NCBI GenBank assembly: GCA_905250115.1
Contig: CAJNOI010000003.1
Location: 536,427-600,426, forward strand
Direction: 5' to 3'
DNA length: 64,000 nucleotides
From: Adineta steineri
Taxonomy: Eukaryota; Rotifera; Eurotatoria; Adinetida; Adinetidae
The position numbers and the translations under genes were made by a program. Positions 26,043 through 37,600 of this stretch are shown one piece after another (position 1 is the first letter of the stretch; the number at the start of each line of letters is the position of its first letter). The notes under the pieces were generated by a model. It was given only the letters and a program-made list of their open reading frames with translations, was not told the DNA's origin and did no database searches.

Positions 26043-26891
26043 TTAAAAACATTTATTGCCATTTTTCAAATTAAAACATCGACAACCAACATTTGTAATG
26101 CAACGTTCACCTTTTAAACAGCATTGAGTTTTATGTGGGGCGTAGGTACATTCAACTTGACCGGATGGACAAGTTTTAACTTCAGATGAAATTTCTTCAT
26201 TTGATGATAAGATAGGATCAATAACAGATTTCCAATCAGCCAATGACCATGATGCATCAGCACTTGTTGCTACACCATTAATAAGAAATGTTGGTGTACC
26301 AACAATACCTAAATATAACAAATAATTTTTTATTGCTTAATCCATATAAAGTTACTTACCACGTGAGCAAGCATATTTCCATGAAATACGTGTTTCTTCA
26401 TTAAGATCATCACTAGCAATTCCTGCTAAAAACTTATCTTTTGTTACTATACCAATTTTATCAACAAATGATGCAAGTGAATCGATAACTTGTGTCATTG
26501 TCATAGATTTTGTTGCATCATTAGACCAAAGTTGTTGATATTGAAATACTTGAGTTACATATTGAAAAATAGCATCTAAATTTCGAGTTGTAGCATTAGC
26601 AACAACATGTACACCTTGTGAAACTACAAATGAATTTGTATGATATGGAAGTGGAAATGTATGTATGCGAAAATGAATTTTTGTTCCATATGCTTGAACA
26701 ACTTCTAAAATAGTTGACCATGTTGCTTTACAATCTGGACAAAGTGGATCCAAAAACATTTCTATAACAGCATGTGCATCAGCTGGACCACCAACTCCCC
26801 ATCCATCAGGACGTGATGGAATAGGTACTTGAGCTAATGTAAAACTAGCAAAAGTTACAGCAATTAATATAAAAATAGATGTAATCTGCAT
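26043..26891 (-). CDS. Secreted DsbA-like thioredoxin-fold protein with Cys-rich C-terminal tail
   Basis: Two exons (26891-26360 and 26308-26043) encode 265 residues. Residues 1-20 are a signal peptide ending in SFTLA. The mature part has the DsbA-family start: a beta strand, then FLDPLCPDC with a CxxC redox pair at C51 and C54, a helical insertion, and the cis-proline loop VGTPTF (Pro183) beginning exon 2. These features support a thiol-disulfide oxidoreductase or derived binding protein in the secretory pathway or outside the cell. After the domain, residues 224-265 hold eight cysteines including a CC pair, resembling a small disulfide-knotted module; I cannot name its family. CPDC differs from the CPHC of E. 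coli DsbA, so redox potential cannot be guessed. The ATG at 26891 follows an ACACAG acceptor directly. Confidence 0.8.
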
Positions 26892-26905
26892 CTGTGTAAA
26901 TATAT
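26892..26905 (-). promoter_or_regulatory. Splice acceptor abutting the DsbA-like start codon
   Basis: On the minus strand ATATTTACACAG precedes the ATG without a gap. A possible GTAAAC donor lies near 26947, which would give a 5' UTR intron of about 56 nt. Spliced-leader addition is the alternative. Confidence 0.4.
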
Positions 26906-28666
26906 ATATTGATGGTCTTGATATAAAATAGTTATATGCCCGTTTACTTATTCATTTATTCATTCGCTTTCTTTTTTATATATAGTTAAGATAAGATAAG
27001 GTTAATATGATAATATTCACACATCATTATGACTAGCAAGATGTTTTTTTTTCGCTTTATCACGCTAACAACATGTCGGTCTTTTGAAACAGATATATGA
27101 ATTACAACATTCTTTTGAAAGTGATTAAAATACAATTATTTATTCTTTTTATATTCATTCAACGATAAAATTTATTCTAACTAGATTTCATTTAAAATTC
27201 ATCTAATTATACGACAGATTTTATTTAAAAATGTAATATCCTTGATAACACAGCTAGATACATATATATATATATTAATAGAAGCAGAAGGTCTACTACT
27301 ACTACTACTATTTATACTTGTTAATGAATTAAATAATTAAAGATGCATGCTGTTTCATTAGAAATCATCAAATCAGAATAAGAATATATTGTCATATTAT
27401 GAAAGTCATTTTTATAAGCATTGAATTTATTGATTTTGCACGTATAAAAAAAATGTAATCTGATGTGTCATGCAATTCGTATCGTGTATGGCACGTTCAA
27501 TTGACTTTTTTGATCAACTAATATTATCTTACCATTAATGACAATGTCATTAGTTTTAAGATTGAAACGAGAGAATGACTTTGTTGACAGGTTGATAATT
27601 ATCGCATATTCAATACACAAACATGCACTTGCTTAATCAACTTTTTGTCTTATCACTAGTTAACCATCGTCACACGACATAGTGCGCGTGAATGGGCATG
27701 TACTGTCTCATTAGATAGTTAAAATATATGTTGAATAGTCAATGATGAGTCGTCGGACGTGTATATCTCTCAGTAAGTAAGTAAAGATCGTTGTTTCATT
27801 TCAATAGACACATTTATTTACATTCATAAAAAAATAAACGTTAAAAGGAATAAAATTTACTATTGTTAGACATCTTTAGTCTATGTATGTATGGGTGTGG
27901 ATATATCTACTAAGGGTCATGCATATCTGGGAGGGACAAGTGTATATGTGTGTGTGTGTATATATATTATATATATATATATATTTAACGTCGACTAGTG
28001 AACTGTATGCGCTCGTCAAGGAGGTTAATTGTATGTCGTAGTTGTTCAATAGCTTGTGTGTATGTATATTTTAGTCATATTCTTTATTTTTTTTCGTCTC
28101 GTCGACTGTCTCATAGGGCAAGTGACACGTAGTATAACTCCATACAGCTTCTCTATGACTTGAAAGGATGGTACCATTTTCTGATGAAAAAAATAACGGA
28201 CAGTCAAATATATAGACATAATACAATATAGATTCATCGGACCTGTTCATTGTTTGAGATAAGAATAAATATAATTGCTTAATAGAATAATTTGACAAGT
28301 TGTGCATTTTAGATATCAAATGTCAAGTAAGTTCATTGATCATATTCATAATAATTTATCGTCAAGTTCTTAGGTTTTTTTCTTCTCTAAATGAAGTCTG
28401 ATGATAGGTGTGTTCATATAGGTATAAAGAATCTATATGATATATCGTCCAATTTCATACCCCATGTTACGCATTTTAAATGTTCCATTTAGTATGCATA
28501 TCTGTTATTATATTCAAGGTTCATGTACAAAACCACTTTTCTTTTTAAATACTAAGAAAAAAAAAAATTAGCTACATAGAAAATGTTACAATTTGATTAA
28601 ATCTTTTAGATATCTTTAATCGATAATTTTCACACCGTGGTGCTAAAAAAAAAAGTATAAGATACT
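26906..28666. other. Divergent intergenic region upstream of the large plus-strand gene
   Basis: About 1.8 kb between two divergently transcribed genes, so it should contain both promoters. It shows an ACT trinucleotide tract near 27292-27309 and a TA-rich tract near 27960-27985. No exon or RNA gene was recognised. Confidence 0.45.
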
Positions 28667-31600
28667 ATGCCACATTTATCCACAAAGCAGCAAACAACGA
28701 ATTTCAATACAGATTCTCAGTTACCAGTAGCTGATACGTATGCTAATGCAATACTTCGTACATTATCCTCTCTTAAACCGCCATCACCGCCAGTTCCGTT
28801 ATATTCCTGTCGACAACATCGTCGTTCTTATCCTCACTCAAAAACGGTGTTACAATCAGTCGTCATAAATGAGGTAAGTGGTATTAAAAGTTATATGTAT
28901 ATATACATATATAAATATATTCGTCTATGTATGTACTCTTCATTTTCTCACTGTTATTTTCAAGTGGAAGTTGATGGGCGTAGTACCTCCTTTTTTTCTA
29001 CTTATGAGTGCTTGCTAGTTATGTCATACATATAGAACGTAACGATATTGCGGCTTTCTCTGAAATTGAATATCTCTGTATGTGTCCATATTCGTTTATT
29101 TTCGCTTGGTATGCGGTGACGATAAATTGATATCGTTTCGTCATTGTAAAGAACTAACAGATTATCATTGTCTCGAAATTCAGATCACACACATATATAT
29201 ATATATGTATATATGTATATATTTGGCACAAATTATCGAATGAAGAACTACAAAATTGACCTTCGAACGTAGTATACATTCAAGCTCGATTCGTCACATC
29301 AAAAAAAAAAAAAAAGAAAAAGAGAGAAATCATGTAACTGCTTATATACAAGTAGAAATTGTAATACAAAGTCATTTGCCTATTACTATTCTGGTTCGAC
29401 GATTATTGAGCCTCTTGTTATAATGACATAAGCGGTAAGAAAAAGAGAATAAAGAAGACTATGGTCACCATCATCACGAAGTTCAAGTAATCTTTTGATA
29501 ATTTGACAGAGAAGGAGAAAAATGAGAAAGAACGACACTGGAGTAGTATCATCTGTTGAGCAACGATAAGCCAGGTTCAATATTGACTCGAGATGAAATG
29601 ACAATACATGTACATATACACACACACACGAACGAATACGCGTGTACATGAATTACTCAACTATTTTTTATTCCGCAATGCTTTAGTATGTTTTATAGGT
29701 AAGAAAAAACCATGTATAAGTGAAGCGAGAGAGAGAGAGAAAGAGAAAGTGAATCCTGATTAGTTTATGGTGAGCATCCGACTTATATGTGTGTACGTAA
29801 TGAATTGTGCACATAATATTGATTTTATAAAGATGGTATGCAGTTTGTCAAAGAATAATGTATGTTGGCAGCAAGAAAAGAAAAGGTGCGGAGGTGAGAT
29901 GATTGTGATTGTACAAAGCAAGACTGTAATATGTATAGGTTTTCTTTCTTTTTTTTTTTTCAACTTCATTTCTTTTTCTTCTTCTTTAACTATTACTTAA
30001 ATTCAAACGGCGAGAAGCAGTCATCAATTTGAGAACTATAATTCAATTTGACTGCTTCTCAAATTAAATTTAATTTCTTCTTTCTTCTTATTTTTTTATC
30101 GACGATCTCTTCTTATCGTCATCTCTATCCTACTTGATTACTCAAAATCGAAGAGGAGTTGATCGACAGGTAAATAAGGTTTCTCTTTATTACTTTATTT
30201 AGTCTATTCAATATACAGTATGTGTTCACAGTTTGATAAGTTATCGATCCGAATGGGTTGAGAGTCACGTAAGATGGCAAGCACATGCTGAGTAAATAAT
30301 AGCGAGTGTCTAGTGAAGTGTGATTGTTTCGTCGAGGAAGACACAAACACTCATGCAAATGGCGGCACCGTCGGTGTAAAAACATACATTAAAAGGCGCG
30401 AGACAATGCTACTAAGACTGATAGCAGTGAAGCGAAATAATTTAAGTGTAATACGTGTGTATAGTTACATACTGAATTGCAAATTTTTCAAGTAAATAGA
30501 TGTTACATCATTAGTATTTTTTATTATTTGTTGTTGTTGTTACGAAAAGAATGATAAGAATGAAATCGTATTTAACAAAACAGAGAATGCTCAACTATTT
30601 TGTTTCCAAATCAATGAATACATAGTGATTATAAATCAATATTTATTATAGGAAAGCTTTGAATATTAATATTCTTTATTGATCTTAAATTAAAGAACAA
30701 TTTAAAAATTAGGATAAGTGCTTTCTTTTTTTCTTGTATTCTTTTTCTAAATTGTTGAAAATAAAAGAACAAAGAAATGAATTTGCATGGTTGCATGTTC
30801 TGTTTGCGTCGTTGAACTCTATCCGTGCTTATCGTTTTTAGTTCATTTGACCATTACAAGTAAGGTACCGTATATGCAGCTTCATTTATGCATGCGAATC
30901 TTTTATGCTCTGCATACATGTATATACACTCATGTGTATGTTTTTATTTTCTTTTCTCTTACGTTTTTCTTTTTTTTTTTACTTTTCTTCTTTTATATAC
31001 GGCGACACTTCAAAACTGGAAGAAAAGAAGAGACGATTTAATTTCTAAAGAATCGATAAAATGAAAATGAGAGAAATGAAAATAGAAGAAAGACTATATT
31101 TTAACGAAGGAGAAAAAAACTAAAAAATAAATAGTGTCACAGCATATATTCAAATATGTACAGTAGTAAAACTTTTGTTACCCCCATTGCGGTTGTTATG
31201 TTGTCATCCTTTTACATTTTTTTTTTATATTTTTATAATCGACATATATTTGACAAAAATAAATTACATGCCATCTATAAAACACTTGTAACTAGCTTTT
31301 TGATCGATAAGAAAAAAAAACTGCTATCGTAGACAGAATGAGAAACATAAAACGAAAGAATAAATGACAACATCGTCAGTATTGGAATTTAGATTTCGTA
31401 GCTAATAGACGATTTATACACGTAAGGAAAATATTGATTTTGATCTTCCTTGATTTTATTCATTGAGACACATGCTTTTACTGTCTCATATGTCCCCTTA
31501 TATATCCTGAAGGTCATAGAAAGTGATAGGCATAGACAGCCGATCTTTTTCTTCTATGTTTTTGTGTGAATTATCGAGAGAGAACGAAATGTATATTGTT

Positions 31601-34600
31601 TGTTACCTTATCTATTCAATGTTCATTGTCTTCCTATATTCATGAATATAAACGAATGCATGCTCATCTTGTTTACATGCGACTTAAAGATTTCTTTTCT
31701 CGATATTTTTCTTTACCGTTCTTCGTACAACAATATGGCTTTGATTAATTTAAAGCATTGATTTTGTCGTTTTCTTTTTGCAATTCATTTCGTTACATTT
31801 CTTTTCTCTCTTTTTTTCCTTTCTTCGTTGTTGTCTTTGACCATCGAATAGTAGACGCATACATAGACTCATCTTCTCATATATATATTTTTTCTTCTTA
31901 TCTTATTTGTGTGCGTGTGTGGTCAAGGCGATTACGATTATACCCGATTAAACGAATTGAACATAGTAAGATTCAGTTTTTATGAACATGAATTTTGAAA
32001 TATCCTTATCCAGTATAATGGTAAGTTTCATCATTAATTTCTTGTTTTTTTTTCAGAATAGAAAATAACACGAGATATTTCTATGTCTGAGACATTCACA
32101 CCTTTTCTTTTCTTCTTCGTTTATTTTACTTATGTGACTCATTTTTTTTCTATTGGCATTCTTTGTTGAGATTATTAACGCTTTTTTTACGGTGGTAATG
32201 TTTTGCAAACATCAATTCTTCATAAAACACACATATAACTTGACGATGTGAAGAAAGGCAAATAGAACACACAAAATGTCTTCGTATTCTATTTTAAGAG
32301 TTGACAGCAAACATGCGCATTCATTCATATTTAAGCTTGAGGGGATTGAATAGTATGGTACCGTGAAGGTTAATGATTTTCTCATTATATTTGTCAAATG
32401 CATGGACAGAGAATGAAAAAGTTCAATCATATGCGGACAGTTCTGTCTCACTATTGTATACCGTTTATAACTTAAATTTGACATAAAAAAGGTATAAAAG
32501 AAAAAAGAAGAAGTTCTTCATACTTCACTCTCATTACATTATCGTAGGAATACGACAGAACACGCGTCGAACTGCAAAGAAAAAGCGAGAAGAGAAAGAA
32601 TAAAATAACGGTAAGAGCCAAGTGCAGCCAACTTTTATATATTTTTTTTTACTCTCTCTTTGCTCAGTGTGTTCCCTTTTTTTCTTTTTCTTTATTCTTT
32701 TTTTTAAAACCATGCCAAAAGGCAGCTGTGACACATAGACGACCACATAATTACTCACTATTACATGAAGATTTTTTTTTTCTAGTTAGTGAACGGCTCT
32801 TCGGATAACCAACAATCACTAGCAGATCCCTCCTCATTAACTTCATCATCATCATCATTATTCAGTTCATCATCGTATTCATCCAATAACAACAATACTA
32901 GTGGGAATTGCTTTACACTTGAAGCAAATTTACCAATAGTCAAAAATAATATTGAACAAGTCGAAAAATTCAAGCGATTACTTTCTCGATTGGATCACGT
33001 TTATAACAATAATAATAATAATAATAACAATAATAATAATCAAAATATGTCAACAACAGCCTTGCCACCACCAATATCATCGTCAAAGTCACATATAACT
33101 GATCGTTATTTATTTCGTTCACTTTCAAATGATAATCAAAATTCACGAATACCAACAGCAACAAGAAAAAATAAATTATCAAATAATCCAACATCAGAAA
33201 CACCACCAGCATTACGAAAACGTTATAAATTTTCTGCAGCTGCAACAGATCAAAATAATAATGATGTTTATAAATTTCCTAATGGACAAAATGAACAACG
33301 ATCACATTCAACTGATTCTGAAAGATATTATTTTCCACCGGATGATTCAATTAAAAAGCCACAGCAAACATTAACATTTGTTCGATCCGGTTCAGGATTA
33401 GAACAACGTGCTGTTACATTTATTGATGGAGCATCAGCAACAAATGAGAAAATTTCTACATCAACAACAAAGTCAATACAACCAACGAGTAACGTACCTG
33501 ATACGCGTTATCTATTCTCAAAGACAACAGATTCCCAACGGCAACCAAGTGCAACGTCATCCGTTAACCCAGAAGGTAAGATCAATCTAGCTACCTATAT
33601 GCAAATAAAATAGAAAGAAGAAAAGAAAAAGAAGATAAGTTTTATATTCTCTTTCTTTCTTTCTTTCTTAATGACACTTGAATAAACTTATAGGCATCCT
33701 TTTTAAATAATTTACATATCTTTCGTTTCTTCCTATTTAAAGATACATGGATACATCAACGTCAACAACCCCATATTATATTTGATAGTGTTACTGATTC
33801 ATCTCCAAGTTCACAATTAAAACGTCCACGTACATCAAGTAGAAGTCCTGAATATCGTCATCTACCAAAACATTCACCAACACGTATGGATACTGTCACA
33901 TCAACAAATGGTTCATTATCGACATTAAGACGATCACCACCAAATAAAATGCAAAATGTTCGATTTGATTCATCATCAACACCACGTTCATATTTAAATG
34001 AAGCACGTGAACGTTTAGCTGGAAAGAAACGTGGACGATCACCACAAGCATTTCAACAATCTGTTGAACGTCTTGTTTCATCAACCAATGAAAAATATCG
34101 TCAACAACAACTTCTTTCACCACCCATATCATTTCAACATCCACAACAACATCATTATATTAGTCAGTATTATGCACAAGAAGAAGAACCACCTATTGAT
34201 TATACAATGGATAGTGATGATGAAGATCAACAAAAACGTTCATTTATTTATAATCGTGGTGGTTTAAATACAAATCGTGCACATACACAAATAATGAAAA
34301 CAGTTAATAAAAGTTTAATTGATCGTACTTATTTATCAGATTCAAATCGTTTAAAACAATTAGAACAAAATGCACATCGTTATTTACGTTTTATTGAAAA
34401 TCAATCATTACAACGTGAATTAAATCATGATTTAATACGTTGTTTTTCATCAACATATCTAGATGATTTAAGACGTGAAGAAAATCGACATTTTCAAACA
34501 CGTATCAATATGCGTTCATATACATATGAAGATATACAAGATATTCATATGTCACAAGTTTTAGAAGCATATAAAATGAAACGAGCTATTGATAAAGAAA

Positions 34601-37600
34601 AACGTCTTCGACTAAATACAAGTTATGATGGACATATAACATCATCAACACCAACATCATCAATTGGTGCTGGACATTTATCACCACTATTATCATCGTA
34701 TAGTCCAGTTATGACTGGAAGTTTAAATGAAAATATTGATGTACAATCAGGTGGTTTTGAACCTGATCGTCGTTCACTAAAATCACATGCATCGGTAAGA
34801 TTTATTCTTTTATATAATTGCGCTATACACAAAAAAAGTGTATACTGTATATATTTCTGACATAGTTTCTTTTATTTCAATTGCCTAATATTCTTTCAAA
34901 GAAATTCATCTCTTTTACTTATATCATCATATATATTAAAGTAGTCAAATATATCGACTTTCTATTTGATAAATGATCAATGAATTCTTACATAATCTAA
35001 TCTTTTAATATCACACAACAGACGAAGGTTATTTTTATGTTCAATAGATTAAAAATTTTCTTTTTTTTTTTATTCATAATCAAAATCATATGTAAATGTT
35101 GCCATATCATATTCATCTTTCATATTGAAAAACGTCTTTTTATTTACTTTTATTAAAGATCATTTTTGATAAGATATATATTTCAATTTCATTCTTATTA
35201 ATATAAATAATTATAGAATGAATTCGGATAAAAATCTACTTGAGATTATATTAAGAGATAAATAATATTTAATTAATAACAACTACGAAAAACTTGAACC
35301 CGAGAAAAGAAAAACATTAGAGTTATATGATTTAACGAATTTGTTTATTCAACGTTCTATTGTATCTTTTATATGGAGAGGAAGACAATAAAACTCGCAA
35401 AAGTCAATTGCTGCATTAAAATGTATTCTATTAACCAATAAGTAAATAGAAACCATTATATATCCTACTCAGACATTGTTCTGCAGTAAAATAAATGACA
35501 TAGATTTCATCATCAATAAAATGTTCCTAGTCTTATATCATCATGAAAAACTAAATCTTTTTTTTTTGTAGACTTCCCATACTCCAACAACTCTTCGTAC
35601 AAGTTATGTTGCACAAGGTCCAAGTCTTGATTTATTCTATGAAATTATGCAAGATAGTTTTCGTGGTGTTGATGCATCAATTGCTGGTCATGTATCCAAT
35701 GCATCACAATATACGAAACAAAAAGCTCATCATCCAACAACAACGATATCACAAATAAAATCTCCTGTTGATAATGATAGTGATGTTGATATTAAATCAA
35801 ATTCATCATTTTGGTCCGATGAAGAAGAAGAACCAATATTTGATGATAAACAACAAAAAACTATTCCACATCAAAAACAATTATCACGTTTTTTATCAAC
35901 AGTTAATCGTTCATTACTTGATCGTCCAAGTAATCTTATTGCTGATTTTTATATTTCAAATTTAAATCGTAGTATGCAAGAAAGTGTACGACAAGTTGAA
36001 ACAATTGCTCGTGATAAAGCACTTATGAGACAAGATCGTAATAGAGAATTTATTGAGGAAACAAGTAATAGATTAGGTCGTAGTTTATCTGCTGAACATC
36101 TATATCAAGTACGAAAAGAACATCTACGTTATAAACAACCATTTACAACACCAACATCATTTACAGTTGAAGATGTTGCAGATATTTATAAACCATTTGT
36201 TTTGGAAAATTATAAACGTAAAATTGCTATTGAATTAGAAAGACGTCGAAGAGAAAGACAAGGACAATTAATGGCTGGTATTACTACTTCACCAATGTTT
36301 ACATCTGACGCAGATATGAGTAATGTATTAAAATCTGTTCAACCACCGATTATTGAATTACCAATAAATGCAATAGTTGATCGTCAACGCCGTCCAATAG
36401 ATTTAACACGTTCACCTATTCTTCGTACAAATGAATCAGGTACTCAATCGTTTGATGATGATCAACGTAATGATTATATTGTTGTACGACCACCAGTCGT
36501 ACAAACAAGCAATGTTGTCATGGGTCGTGCACGTCGAACATTAACTGATGATGGTAATGCTGATGTTGTTCATCATATTGGTATTATTGCTCCACCAACA
36601 ACTTTTTCAATTATTAAACAACCTACAACACAATTACGAGCAACTACTACAACAAGTACAACAGATCATTATGAACTTCCACGTATAATTACTGTCTCAC
36701 CTCCAAATTTCTCCAATCGAACTCAAACTCGTATTCATCAAGAACATATTCAAAGTACTGTTATTCAACCATATACAGATGATCTTATTGATGGTGCATT
36801 AACTTCCTCACAACAAGTACTTCATAAAGATGAAAATTATGATCCAAGTATACGAAGATCAGTTCAGGTAAACTCTGAAGACACCCTATTTTTTAAACTA
36901 AAACTTTTTTTTTTCAACTTAAGATCATAACATCGATTGAATCTCCAATTGTATCACCTCGTCGTCCTCCAGCTAAAATCTATACTCCATCACCACCACG
37001 TGAAATAATTCGAATATGTCAAGCTGATCGTGTTGAAACTGAATCTGGAAATTATGATTTATCTATGGTTAATATAAAACCTATATTGACATTAAATCAA
37101 GGTGAAGTTAAAGAATTAAATCTATTAGCACAACAAGCTCAACGTCTACAAATTCTTCCACAAGATTATGATCATGCTATGATTATGATAACACCTGAAC
37201 AAACACAATATCAACATAACATTGAACAAAAACCACTTTTATTAGCTGCTGCAAATATTGGTCAATTACGTGATGAACAACATGAACAAGTCACACGTCA
37301 TTTTGAAGAGGAAATACAACGTCAACATACACAATTAATAACTCCTATTCCTGAACATATGGCAAAAGTTGAACAGGATATTCCTGTATTTGAAAATATT
37401 TCAACAACAAATATACCTCAACCATCACGAAATCGATTAAATGAAGTTCCATATGATAGTGGAATTGTTTCATTGGATACATCACAAGCTAGTGAACAAC
37501 CTGTTATATTAAATGCATCACGTATTAATCGATTAGATGCATCCGAAGAACAACGTTTAGAAAGTTTACATGAAGATGATTATCATCGAAGACGTGTACG

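Larger units (their letters stand above)
28874..32785 (+). other. Long first intron of the large gene
   Basis: The 3.9-kb interval runs from a GTAAGT donor to a TTTTTTTTTCTAG acceptor, unusually long here. It is AT-rich with pyrimidine tracts and holds a candidate alternative first exon (31982-32020), a candidate phase-0 microexon (32548-32610) and a paired inverted repeat (30012-30065). The remaining open frames look random. Confidence 0.55.

Noticed and set aside
25814..26074. 86-codon plus-strand open frame
   Set aside because: It overlaps the end of the DsbA-like gene on the other strand, is compositionally random and has no recognisable motif.
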